64,000 nucleotides of DNA from Orobanche coerulescens (lineage: Eukaryota > Streptophyta > Magnoliopsida > Lamiales > Orobanchaceae). Positions 33,748-45,113 of the stretch are shown piece after piece. Position 1 is the first letter of the stretch; the number at the start of each line of letters is the position of its first letter. Position numbers and translations under genes: made by a program. Where the stretch lies: the NCBI GenBank assembly GCA_033398695.1, contig CM065815.1:13422501-13486500 (forward strand), given 5' to 3'. The notes below the pieces were generated by a model. That model did no database searches, was not told where the DNA came from, and saw only the letters and a list, made by a program, of their open reading frames with translations.

Positions 33748-36700
33748 ATGGCTGGACAAACTTCTTCTCCTGCTCTGAAGAAAACTGCTAACATCATTGA
33801 TGGCCGGATCTTTTCAAGATTTGTTATCATTGAGCGCATTCTGTCTGAAACCAACGACGCAGAACCCATGGAGTACATCATAACTCGGCTTCGTCAACAA
33901 GGCCTCTATCGCCTTGGAAGTCAGACCGCTGATAAGTACGATGCTCATCTGGTTGAGGAATTTTACCTCAACGCCGCCGTACGCTTTATGTCATTGGCCC
34001 AAGGAGGTCATGTTGCCGACATCACCGCTACAATCCAGGGAGTTGAGATCTGTATTGATAACGATCTGCTCCAGAACATCTACAAAGCTACCCACGATGG
34101 CCGACTATGGATCAACTTGAGACATTCGGGTCTCAAGAGCTAATCACTAAATTTTATGGACTGCTCACGGGCTCCAAAGTTGTCGACATGGTTCGGACTA
34201 CATGTCACAAGAAAAATTTTTGTCTCCCATATGTATATCTTCATGATTTTTGCTGCAGATAATTGAGAATCGAACCGGTGCGTTCAAATGTGTACCAACT
34301 CGAGGTTCAGGATGATGGTGGCTATTCGACTGTGAAAAGGTCAATTGGTGCGCGATAATCCCAAGCGCTCGCAAGAGGAGGTGTGCAAGCTCGCCACCTG
34401 AAGAGATCTTTTGGTTTGATGTTAAACCATATCCCGACGAAATGCGGATCGCCGCAATCCCGATGCTAAGAAGAATAACCCCAGGATATACCTAGGAGGC
34501 GTCAAGCCTACTGCGTATAATCAAACCACTATGGTCTGCAACCATCCAAAAACTGGAAGTATGCCAGTTTCCGCAAATCCACGAGATGAGTCCTTGAAGT
34601 TCCAGGAAGTGGAATCTTCAAAGAAGAGAAAGAGATCTCACAGGAAGAAACCCACTGCTGGTGAGAAGCCCAAGAAGAGACTTAGAAGGCTTTCTAAAGT
34701 CAAAATTTCCAAGCCCTCCGAAGAAGTCTCCCCCGTGGCTCAACCCACTGAAAAACAACCCCAGGGCCCAACCCCTGTGGAAGAGGTGTTCCCTACTGTA
34801 TCGACAGTAGATCCCGAGCCTTTGGCGGCTAGGACGGATAATGAGACATCTGCCAACAAACAAGACTTTAGCGAGTCGGCTGCCTATTTGGAGCCAACAG
34901 CTACTTCTCCTCTGTGGGATCCCACACCCGTACAGGATCCATCTTCCTTCAGGGCACCATCCCCTGTAAGGAGTCCCACTTCCATACAGGATCCCATACC
35001 TGTATAGGAATCCCTCGCTACAGCATCTCCAGACGTTGTACGTAGTCCCTCCCCCGACTCCATTATTCATAAGACCCTTCTTTCTGTTCAAATTGAACAT
35101 GCTTACGAAAGATTTCTAACATGGAAAGGCTACAGGCTAGCTCCGTACGAAACATTGTACAACTGGAGCGATTGGAGCCAAGAAGAAAGATTCGTCTCAT
35201 AAGTGACGGACTCAATGGAAATAGAAGCCCTGGTCCGATGGGAAAATGCCTTATGCAAGGAGCTGATTGAAAGCCATCTGTTGCAGAAATCTGACGCTAG
35301 AAGGAAAGGAAAGGACAAGTCAGAGGACTCTCTCGCACATCCAAAAGACGATGACAATGACTCAGACGACGACGACGATGCTTTTCAAGCTGGTCTGAGG
35401 ATGAGTCGTGAAGAGGCTCAAGCTAGAGACGCCTCTCCACCCAAAGGTGACGAAGGGCCATCTACTCGAAGCAATTCCCCTTCGCCACAGCAAGAGTTAA
35501 TTCCCGACGAAGAGGAATCAGTCCCTCAAGTCGAGGAAGTTGAAGCAATTTTGGAACAGGCACCTGAGCCTGCTTCCACCGAAGAAGTTGTACCTGAAAG
35601 ACAACAGGAGGATTCAGTCCCTCTTGTATCCATGTCTACTGAAGAAACTTCGCAACAGGAAGCCACTCAACCCACTGTCGCCGAACCAGAACAAGCTGCT
35701 CCCGCCCCTTCAACCGTGGAATCCGAGGACGGTATCGAACCTGAGGATGTCCAACTTACCTCACGCCCAACCATGAACGTAAGGAGGTTGAATAGCTCTG
35801 AATACTTTGCTCAACCAGATTCTCCGATTTCTGCCGCTAGGAAAGAGCGCCTGCGCGCACTTGGTCTTCAAACTGTATTCATCCAGGATGCAATTAATGC
35901 TCTGTCTTCCGTTGAGAAAGCATTAAATTGGATGCATACTTCTGCTGTAGAGGAGATGACCACTCTACAACATGAAGTATCTCGTGTTGTCGAGGCATTC
36001 GTTCTTCTGCCAGAAGTTTTCAAACAAGCTTTGAAAATCATGGAAGACAAGCAGTAGCAACTCCTGAAGGAAGAAGCAACCAAAACACGAATAGCTGAAT
36101 CCAAGACCACATGTGCCATGATTGAAAATAACTCTCAATTGCGCGCCCACGACAAATGTATCAAGGATATGTCGCAGACGCTTTCCGCCCTTGTAGAGAG
36201 AATGACTAACATCGAGACGAAACAGGATGCTGCACTAGAAATCCTAGAACGTCTTGATGAAGCCAAAAAGGGGGAAGAGGCAAGAGAAGTTGCTAGGAGA
36301 ATCAGGATACAGCAAGAAAGGGAATTCGAGGCCGCTCAAGACAGCATCACTTCCGAGTTAAACAAGCTAGCCCCTCACTCCTAAAGTTTTAAGATTTCAG
36401 GCTCCCGATCTGAATTTCATGATCCAAATGTTCCGTGGCAAAATCTAATCCAGAGACCTTCTGAAATTCGTCTGCCGACCAACCGCCACCCTACTGCCGA
36501 TGAAGTGAAGCAATGGAGGAAAAACGAACTGATGAGATACTTTGTCAAGTTCATCAGGGAATCCGCCATCTTCAAGAGCTATAAAACGTTAGCGGAGGCC
36601 GCAGACAAATTTACGAAGATTTTAGAAGACGGAAAACTCTCTCTCCAGCTTGATATGAAGAGCAAACACAAAAGAGGAGATCGGATCACCCATCCAGAAG

Positions 36701-36840
36701 ACTGGATTCTTGCCTTTGATCGATCCTATGAAGGAAGAGCTATATACCAGGATCGAGGCAACGATCCCCTACAGAACTGGTGGCGTGGTACCGAGAATGA
36801 TCCAGGGAGAAAGCCATGGAGGCATGCGGACTACAGATAG
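33748..36840 (+). pseudogene. Sirevirus ORF3 (env-like position), broken into segments
   Basis: A large extra ORF lies between pol and the 3' LTR, as in env-carrying Sireviruses. Segments are 33748-34143 (globular, begins MAGQTSSPALKK, resembles the N-terminal domain of plant transposon-associated proteins), 34531-35007 (a basic nuclear-signal-like KKRKRSHRKK / KPKKRLRRL stretch, then a Pro-rich repeat of DPTPVQDPSS type), 35203-36057 (acidic DDDNDSDDDDD, Pro/Glu-rich region, then helices), 36118-36384 (coiled coil with LSALVERMTNIETKQDAALE) and 36505-36840 (basic, Trp-rich C terminus). No signal peptide and no hydrophobic membrane segment is evident, so an envelope function is not supported by what I see. 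The stop at 36055-36057 and frame changes near 34140-34530 break it. Confidence 0.7.
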
Positions 36841-37336
36841 GAGCTGAAATCTCTGTATATTATTCTTGATTTGTAATTTTTCTCTTCAAAACAGCAAACC
36901 ATGTACTCAATTTATTTTGTATATCAATAAAAGTGTTTGTTTGTCTTGAAAGATTACAACTCGTAATCTACTGTGTTGATATATGATTACTTAAATTGTT
37001 TGATTAACAATCTCAAGTATACAAACTTGATTGAAAATAAAGTCACATTTAACTAGTCTACGAACAGTTCATGATTTCAGTTGTAAGCTTAGAATACTTT
37101 GTAAGATTGTGCCTGCGCGCCAATCATAAGCTTAAGTTGTAAAAATCCTTAAACTGTATCGAACTCGCCTGTGAGCAGTTCATCATTTAGACAAAGACAG
37201 ACCTTTTGACGAAAGACCAAGAAATCTGCCAGAAGACATCAAAGAAGATCACTTCATGAAGAAGGTTTTGGCATCATCAAGAAGACTTGAAAAGTTAAGA
37301 AAGTAAGTCTTGGTAAATTTTCAAAAAGGGGGAAAT
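36841..37336 (+). other. Sirevirus 3' untranslated region and polypurine tract
   Basis: AT-rich, non-coding. It ends in AAAAAGGGGGAAAT (37323-37336), the tract directly before the TG of the 3' LTR. Confidence 0.8.
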
Positions 37337-38473
37337 TGTTGGGAAAACAAGAACCCTGTATCGAAACAGCCGGGATATCCAATCCCTGTATCGAATGGTA
37401 TTTGATAAAGAGGTTTTGACATATATGCCAATCCGCATACAGTAAAAGAAACTGTATCGAAGCATTGAGGCATTATCCTGTATCGAAGACCTGCCTCGAA
37501 TAAGCATATAGTGAAGCCCTTCAGTACAGCAAGAAGTCTTATAAAAGACCAAGTATGGAAACTGTCTCGAATCTCAATTACAGTTATCTTCCATACAGCT
37601 CTCAACAGGACAAATAAGGAATCTCCAGAAGTCAAGTCCCGTTGAATAAAGAAGTATTTAAATACTCTAGGATAAAGTATTTAAATACTGTCAGTCAACA
37701 GATCTTCAAATCCCGCTAAATCCGGATCGTGTTATAATCCCGTTGGAACGAAATCTCACTCAAACGGATACATCTCAACGGATATATATTTCAGAGACTA
37801 TATATATCACATCAAGATGCTGAAGATCAGTTACCCAAGCTATCAAAACTATTATCAGAGCAAAACATATCTCCAAAGCTTACTGCAACTCAGATCAAAA
37901 GAGATATACAATGCTCATCATTCTGAACAACACTTCATCACCAAAGCTCTTAAAGTCAAAGTTGTTGTTCACCATCTGCTCTATACTTTGAACAAACAAA
38001 TTTCGTGTGGACTTAGCAACTGTGCTTCTCGTAATCGTGTGTGAAGGATTTGCATTGAAGAAGACGAAGCTTCGTAATCGTGTGAAGAAGCAAGTCAAAG
38101 CATTAGCTCAAAACCAATCTGTGTGAACGGTTGAAGCTAAGATCTTTATATCAATCTGTGTGAACGATATATTGATTGTGTGTTGTTATAATTACGTAGT
38201 TGTGTACGTAGTAATTATAATAAACTTTTTACTCCTGTGTGGAGGACCAGTGGACGTAGAGGGGTTTACCTCGAACCACTTTAATTACTGTGTTATTTAC
38301 CTTCAGTTTTTACTGTTTTAATTACTGTGATTAATTAAGTATACACTATACATTTAGTTGCTGTATCCACAACAACCTACTAAGACTTCCGCTACGCACT
38401 CAGATTTAAAATCCGTACAGTTTGTCGTTTAAACTTTTTTCCAAACTGTATCCAGTATACTTAGTGGCCAACA
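37337..38473 (+). repeat. 3' LTR of the Sirevirus
   Basis: It starts TGTTGGGAAAACAAG and ends GTGGCCAACA, followed by the ATATA duplication. The inverted repeat TTATAATTAC / GTAATTATAA recurs at 38186-38220. Minus-strand open frames here are matched by the same offsets in the 5' LTR and are not genes. Confidence 0.93.
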
Positions 38474-39150
38474 ATATATATATACACACACACATTAGTG
38501 TAGAATTTGTGAAAAATTCACCATCTAAAATATATTTTTATAATAATATTTATTTTTATATATTTAAATTTAATAGTATTTTATTTATTATTGTTTAATG
38601 AAATGATACGTTAAATAGTTGGTATTATGAGAACTTAATCACATGGTATTGTGATGCTGAAGGATATCTTCGTAACATAATGTTTAGATCTGTTGTCATT
38701 CTTGGAACAAAAATCCAATGCACTTTTGATCCTTATGATTATCTTCTTCTTAGAATGATCGACAATAGATTGCCATATTTCGTACTTTAGATATGTTAGT
38801 AACAATTAAATTGGCAATAACATCCAGTCATACGACCGTTTCCCTAAACTCCTACCTTCATAATGATTTAGAGTCTAATTGCTATATTTCGTACAAGTAC
38901 GGTCGTATTCTACCACATGTACGATCATATTTCAATAATTAAAAATCTACATTAAAGTACGTAAGTCTACGAGTACGCATATCACAACTGTTATGTTATA
39001 GATACTCAAACTTGGTTAAAAATAAGGCTGTTATATATATCTATCAAGAAAAATAAGGAAATGCTACCGTCGATAAGTACTATTGCTGCAACGGAGCCAT
39101 AGTAGATTGCAAAAAAAATCTTCAAAGTCTTTATTGTCAGCGTATAAGCA
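38474..39150. other. AT-rich spacer
   Basis: TA/CA repeat remnant at 38474-38495, then AT-rich DNA. Near 38890-38950 TACGGTCGTA and TACGATCATA words recur, but no gene is seen. Confidence 0.5.
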
Positions 39151-39610
39151 ATTTTTTTTGAAAGATTAACTTCATGCAACGCCACTTGCGAGTCCACAAA
39201 ACGAGGACCGCAAGGAAAACCACAATTACATCAATCCAAATGGATAAATACACCAATCATTCCAATCTATGTTTTTAAATCTAGATCTATTTCTAATCCA
39301 AAAAAATGACGCCGCTTTGATCTTGACCACCACCTCAATCGGTTTCGCCTTTTTATTTTGAAAAACTCTCTCATTCCTTTCGGTCCAAATGCACCAAAGC
39401 GTCGCTAAGACAATACTATGTAGCACCCTCGTATCCATCTTTTGCAGCTTCGAGTCTTTTGCAAGTGTAAGGAGGTCTCGAACGTGGAAAGCAATGATAG
39501 GCTCTAGCCGACACCAACCTGCAATCCTAACCCAAACTTCCGTGATGAAGATGCATGCCGTGAGTATGTGCAATGCCCACTCCAATTTGTGCAATTATTA
39601 TCTTTTCCAC
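39151..39610 (-). mobile_element. LINE 3'-end fragment (minus strand)
   Basis: The open frame 39594-39226 encodes the C-terminal part of a plant L1-type ORF2 after the reverse-transcriptase zinc-binding region: ILATLWCIWTERNERVF-type helix (here LATLWCIWTERNERVFQNKK) and the ending WCIYPFGLM. On the minus strand it is followed by a short 3' tail ending in an A run (T run on the plus strand at 39151-39158). The rest of the element is absent, so this is a 5'-truncated copy. Confidence 0.72.
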
Positions 39611-39908
39611 TAAACATAGATTTCTCAAATATTCACATCTTATTCAATTTAATAGTTGATGCATATTTGACAAACATATAATATTTGTCGCTCCAACTAT
39701 GGAGTGAGATGCTTTGAAAAGAGAATCTCACTTTATAATTGAAAACTTGAATGTAATCTACAAAAATTATGAATTTCTAATCTCACAAATCAACGCATAA
39801 TGAAGCCGTCACCGTACCACATCATTGCCCATCGAAGACAATTTTGACCCTCATGCGGACTTGTTGACTTCATTATGTAGAATCTTGTTATATAAATCTT
39901 ACCAAATA

Positions 39909-40139
39909 CTCCATCCTTTCTTTAATTAGACATTTTTTATCATTTTTATCTGTCCCCAAAGAGTAAGCACACTTCATTTAATTAAAACCACTTTACTCTT
40001 TCTTTCGATAAAGTCATACTCGTTCTCCACTCAACACACCATTTCTTTATAAAAAGTTATACTCTCTCTCTACTCAACACACTCTTTATTAAAACCCGTA
40101 TCACTCACCGAGGTGTCTATACTTAAGGGACGGAGGGAG
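39909..40139. mobile_element. Stowaway (Tc1/mariner-type) MITE
   Basis: Ends are CTCCATCCTTTC at the left and GGGACGGAGGGAG at the right, the classic Stowaway CTCCCTCCGTCCC inverted repeat, flanked by TA on both sides (39907-39908 and 40140-40141). 231 bp, AT-rich, non-coding. Confidence 0.88.
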
Positions 40140-40387
40140 TATAAAAAAAACGCCATTTTCTATACGAGTAATTAAAAGAGAGTTTTTTTTGTGCTTAATT
40201 TCATTATATTTTAATTGAGATCAATTTAATTTAGTTCAATAAAATTCAATTTCATTCAGTTTATTATGTATATAAGTTATTAGACTATATTTTTGTTGAT
40301 ATATACAAGTTTTACAAAATACACTTTTCTATCTATTATTAATTAGTGTGTATACAAGTATACATAAAACAGTGTACATATAATAAA

Positions 40388-41734
40388 GGGTTATTATACA
40401 AACATGTTACTAAAGTTTACTAAAAAATGCAATTTTGTTACTAAAGTTTTTTTTGTTACAAATAGGTTAGTAAAGTTTTATAACCGGTTACTTAAGTAAC
40501 TAAAGATGTTTTAACCCATTGATACCGGTTACATTGCCAACGTGGATTTTTTTTTTTTAAAAAAAATTTTGACTTAGGGTTTGACTTATACCTAGGGGTG
40601 AAAACGGATCGGATACGAGCGGATAGTGCTCTTCCCGTATCCTAACCCATATTTTTCTATCGGATTCGGAGTCGGATACGGGAAGGCCGGATACAGATAC
40701 GAATTCGGATTATTCGGGATACGGTCACGGGACGGATACAGGATGGATTCGGGCCGGATTCGAATAAATATAATCGGATAATACATGTCATACAAAATCG
40801 TTTGGAAGTGATTGCAGTATATAAAAAAACTACCTACACAATGTTTCATAAAAAAAGTGTTTGGCTAATACATTTCTTTTAAAAAATATATTTTTTCAGA
40901 AAATAATTTTTTTTCGAAATATTATTTTTTTCTAGAAAATATTTTTTTTTTATTTTTCGCAAAAAGTATTTTTTTTAAAAAATATAAAAAATCCAGAAAA
41001 TAATTTTATTTTTTCGAAAAAATAATATATTTTTTCCAGAAAATAAATTTTTTTCGAAAAATATTTTTTTGCCAAAAAATAATATTTCTCCAGAAAATAA
41101 TTTTATTTTTTCGAAAAAATAATATATTTTTTCCAGAAAATAAATTTTTTTCGAAAAATATTTTTTTGCCAAAAAATAATATTTCTCCAGAAAATAATTT
41201 TATTTTTTCGAAAAAATAATATATTTTTTCCAGAAAATAAATTTTTTTCGAAAAATATTTTTTTGCCAAAAAAAATATTTCTCCAGAAAATATTTTTTTA
41301 ATTTTTTCGGAAGAAATAAAAAATTTCCATAAATAATGTTTTTTTCGAAAAGATAAATTTTTTCCTAGGAAATTTTATTTTTTATTTTTTTTGAAAAATA
41401 ATATATTTTTCCAAAAAATACTTTCTTTTTTTTTGAAATTTTTTTTTCTTGAAAGTTTGAAAATTTATTACACTGAAGTCCAAAAGTGATTATATATATA
41501 TATATATATATATAATAAAGTATATTTAAAAGGGTAAATGAATCTGACGTGGACAATGAAACCGGCTATTAGCCGATTGCCCACTCTCGCAGTTACATTT
41601 GTGTAATATTTTAATACTATAGTTATCCAGATGACAAACCCGTTTACTTTAGTAACCTCTTTGTAACAAAAAAAATTTTAGTAACAAAATTGCATTTTTT
41701 ATTAAACTTTAGTAATATGTTTGTATAATAACCC
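40388..41734. mobile_element. Mutator-type TIR element (1347 bp) with 9-bp target duplication
   Basis: Long terminal inverted repeats of about 90 bases begin GGGTTATTATACAAACAT and keep GTTACTAAAGTTTA, AATGCAATTTTGTTAC and GTTACAAA blocks at both ends. The 9-bp direct repeat TATAATAAA flanks it exactly (40379-40387 and 41735-41743). Long TIRs plus a 9-bp duplication are the Mutator signature. No transposase is present. The interior has a GGATACG-rich patch (40600-40760) and a tandem AT-rich repeat. Confidence 0.87.
40993..41285. repeat. About three copies of a 97-bp tandem repeat inside the Mutator-type element
   Basis: The word CCAGAAAATAATTTTATT recurs at 40993, 41090 and 41187, and CCAGAAAATATTTT at 41283, giving a period of 96-97 bases. 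Units are built of TTTTTTCGAAAAA / CCAGAAAATA words and are nearly identical. Minus-strand open frames rich in Lys, Phe and Ile come from this repeat and are not genes. Confidence 0.9.
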
Positions 41735-41743
41735 TATAATAAA

Positions 41744-42737
41744 AGTGACATAAGAATCCTTAAGGGTCTGTTTGGTTCAGATGAGAGATATGGGTGAGGA
41801 GTTTTTATGGAATATAGGAAACGGGCGGGAAAATGATGTAAAATATATTTAATTTGTCTAGAAGAATTGTGTATGAGGGGAAATGAGTGAACTAGAAGCA
41901 CTTTATTTGGTGAAGAGAAGGGGGAATAAACTAAACTAAATTAAATTATTATGCTTAAGACTACTTATCAAAATTTTTATGTTCTTGAAATTTATTCGAC
42001 TATCGACTAAAAACTTGTTTCGTAAATCCATCAGCTAGTTTATCGGTTACCGATTGATAAGTCTAATTTTTGCCTTAAAAAAAAAAGCTAGCTTATCATC
42101 TTTATATATTCCCCGTGACCTAAACACCCCTGAGTAATTGACATATTACAAATAAAGCCACCATCCGTTAACTTTTCACATTTAGACCCCCTGTCGTTAT
42201 AAAATTTTTCAAAATACCGCCCTGCCGTTAACTGTTTAATTTCCACTAGAAAAATATTAATTATGACGTCATAATCCCATGGGGTCTAAATATAAAATTT
42301 TAATTATAAATTTTTTTTAAAAAGGAAAAAAATAACAATTTGAATGAGATTTTTACGGACTCTTTCATTTTATTTTATAAAAATTATTGGTATAATATAA
42401 TGAGAGAGTTTAAAAATAATAGAAAATAAAAGTGATGTCATTTTATGTAATTTTATAAAAAATCAGCTAACTTATCAGCTAATTTGCTAAACATCTACAT
42501 TAAATATTCATCATCAATATCCACCACACATTCACCATCAATATCTCTTACTTTTTAATCTGAATCACATATACTCCATCAATACTTACAAAATGTACAC
42601 ATTTGTTACATCCAATAAATACACTAATTTTACTCAAAATATTAGACTTTGATTGGAACGAAAATAGATTATAAGTGTTTATTCGCTTATATAGGTGGAC
42701 CCACATGATAATATTAGTCTGAAGCTACTTCTGCAAC
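41744..42737. other. AT-rich intergenic DNA
   Basis: No gene seen. GGGTCTGTTTGGTTC near 41765 and GACCTAAACACCCC near 42117-42131 could be worn inverted ends of a Harbinger-like MITE, but the match is weak and no target duplication could be fixed. Confidence 0.45.
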
Positions 42738-42860
42738 GCACACCCCTACTTGTAGGGGTTGTCACCTGCGTAGTAGAGGTTGTACTCACAATCCTCTACC
42801 TATAGCGAGTTATGTGATTTACTACTACGCAGGGTACAACCCTACAAAGTAGGGGTGTGC
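42738..42860. mobile_element. Fold-back element with 39-bp inverted arms
   Basis: The left arm 42738-42776 starts GCACACCCCTAC and ends TGCGTAGTAG. The right arm 42822-42860 is its near-perfect reverse complement (CTACTACGCA ... GTAGGGGTGTGC). The 45-base centre is unrelated. A transcript would fold into one long hairpin. Flanking CACAC/GTGTG words on the right may extend the element to about 42886. Confidence 0.72.
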
Positions 42861-43242
42861 ATTTGTGTGTGCAATTGTGTGTAGCATTATTCATATTAGT
42901 AAGTAGGAAGTTCTATAGTCGCTTCTAGAAGAAAATAAATCAAACCGTAATGCTTCGAGAAGTGGTGACTATTGCGGGGAAAAGAAAGGAAACAAAGCGG
43001 TGACGCAAATTGTGATCTCAGCATTATGTCAATTTTATTTTTGCCTACCACTTTAGTCCACCGTGCGATGTAGATCAAAGTTCCAAAACGTAGCACTTTT
43101 TTTTTTTTTTTAAAAAAAAAACAAATATTATTAGCCGGACCAGAAATGTGGGTGGGCGAGGCCCACTACACGCCCAAAAAGATTGAGGGAGGACGAACTT
43201 CTCTACACGACCAAAACTATTTTAGATAGCTCAACAAGCCGA

Positions 43243-43988
43243 TCAATAAGTGTCTCCGAAATTAAACATTAAGAGGAGAAATTTTTTGCATCTAATATAA
43301 GAAAAACTAATTTTATCTAACCGAATGAGCCCAAGAATTTTTCCTTGAAGATTCGGGCTATTAGTAAAAAAGAAATCACGACGAGAGCATCCTTGATTGG
43401 CAAGGAGATCGGCAACTCCGTTACCTTCTCTATAAATGTGGGAAATACGAATATTGGCTTTAGCAAAGAGCAAACGAATTTTGGAAACTAAGATGTGGAG
43501 TTTCCAATGCCCCAAAACCTTCCCTTGTATTAAACGAACAACACTCACCGAGTCAACTTCCACCCAAATATTATTTAAATTATTCTCAAACAAAGGTCAA
43601 TACCACGACAAATAGCATATAACTCCGCAAATGAGTTAGTTTGATCGCCAATAAATTCCGATAAGCAAAAGATGGGGTCACCATTATGATCACGAACAAT
43701 ACCGCCGGACCCAGCACATCCCGGATTCCCTTTGGAAGCACCATCCGAGTTAAGTTTAACCCAACCCGCCATAGGTTTAGCCCAAGTAACGGCTACCGAC
43801 TTGAAACCTACTTCCGGGGCGGCCTCTCCACCAAGCCGAGTCGCAAAATTATCCGCTCCTTTCCAAAAAGAAAAACGCAACTTGCCCGTGATTTTTAAAG
43901 ACCGAAGATAATTCCAAATCCGAGTGCAAACACGATCGGCCGTGAAGGGTATGCCTTTCATTCTTTTGTTGTTCCTACAACACCACAA
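43243..43988 (-). pseudogene. LINE ORF2 RNase H domain
   Basis: Two overlapping open frames (43988-43575 and 43593-43243) give a plant-type RNase H. LNSDGASKGNPGCAGSGGIVRD carries the first catalytic Asp, FAELYAICRGIDLC the Glu, VEVDSVSVVRLIQG the next Asp, and HIYREGNGVADLLANQG the final His/Asp block. A shift near 43585 separates them. RNase H removes the RNA template after first-strand synthesis. Confidence 0.85.
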
Positions 43989-43989
43989 A

Positions 43990-45092
43990 AACCAACAAAT
44001 AAGAATTGGGATAATGTGAAAAATGTGAACCTTACCTTTAACTTTGTTAAACTACGAAGCCATAAAAAATGAGATGTCATTAGAGTTAGGCCCATTAAAG
44101 CCCGCTATATTGTAGAACACTTTCCAAACTTTCGTAGCAACCTAACCATTAAGAAGTAGATGAGGTAAGGTTTCCAAGTTATCACAACAAAAACAAGGTA
44201 TAGTCACAATCATCCCTCTACGGGCGAGGCAATCCGATGTAGGAATTCATTTGTAAAAAACCCGCATCATGAAAACCGATATGGTGGGTCTAATCAACGG
44301 GTTCCAACAATTTTTAAGGAAATTATGCGGACTCTTTCTTTGGCGAATGCTCTCCCAAGCGCTTTTGAATGAAAAATCACCATGAGAGGAAAGTTTCCAA
44401 CAAGTTTTGGCATTAGAAATATTAATCGGGAGAGAGCAAATATCATCACAAAACTGAGAAGGTAAAGCCGATAAGAGTTTAGGTTTATCCCAATCCGTAT
44501 TGTTCCAAAAATAGCTAATGAATGCTTTAGATTTGGTTGGGCAAATATTAGAAAGCGGACTATAATCACACCAAGAATCATGCCAAAAGGAAGCCTTATT
44601 GTTACCACTACTACACATAATATTACTATCCGCTTGAAGCCGGATATTACAAAGTCTTTTCCAAATCGGGGAGTCATAAGGGTTAACTTTCACAATCATG
44701 GGATGAAGTCTCTTACAATATTTATCTTTATGAAAATTGGCCCAAATATTATTATTAGTGCGAAAACGCCACCACATTTTAAGTTCGGCCGCGAGTATAA
44801 TATCATTAAGATCCCGACACCCAATACCCCCTTCATCTGTAGGGTAACACAATCTTTTCCACGAGGCCCAATGAATTTTTTTAGTGTTGTCCCTAGAGCC
44901 CCAAAGAAATTTATGAAAAAGTCTGTCAATAAAAGTAATAATGTTCCCATGAGGTTTAATAACTTGAAGACAATAGAAGGATATCGAATTTAAAACCGAT
45001 TTAATAAGCTCAATTCTACCTCCTAAAGAAAGGAGGTGATGATTCCAAGTAAGGATTTTATTCTGGATTTTAAGAATTAAATCATGGAACAT
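43990..45092 (-). pseudogene. LINE ORF2 thumb and zinc-binding (zf-RVT) region
   Basis: The open frame 45092-44247 carries ILTWNHHLLSLGGRIELIKS, HKFLWGSRDNTKKIHWASW, GGIGCRDLNDIILAAELKMW and the zf-RVT region around NISNAKTCWKLSSHGDFSFK, ending IRPTISVFMMRVFYK. A shift near 44250 leaves the Cys/His part (PCFCCDN, LPHLL) in another frame at 44230-44140, with one stop. It connects to the RNase H segment. Confidence 0.82.
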
Positions 45093-45113
45093 AGCAAAAG
45101 TGGGGTTACCTTT

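Larger units (their letters stand above)
6573..38473 (+). mobile_element. Sirevirus-type Ty1/Copia retrotransposon, 31.9 kb with three nested insertions
   Basis: Two LTRs of about 1.14 kb in the same orientation bound the element. The 3' copy begins TGTTGGGAAAAC and both end GTGGCCAACA. The flanking duplication is ATATA (6568-6572 and 38474-38478). A primer binding site for initiator Met-tRNA follows the 5' LTR, and the polypurine tract AAAAAGGGGGAAA precedes the 3' LTR. Domain order after removing the insertions is gag, zinc knuckle, coiled coil, protease, integrase, RT, RNase H: Copia order. The extended coiled-coil gag, the large extra ORF between pol and the 3' LTR, and redundant polypurine motifs point to the Sirevirus (SIRE/Maximus) lineage. 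Internal sequence resumes exactly across each insertion. Stops and frameshifts make it non-autonomous now. Confidence 0.92.

Noticed and set aside
40975..41269. Minus-strand Lys/Phe/Ile-rich open frames
   Set aside because: They arise from the 97-bp tandem repeat in the Mutator-type element and repeat with it.
40993..41285. A CRISPR-like array
   Set aside because: The units are contiguous tandem repeats without unique spacers, in a plant nuclear context.
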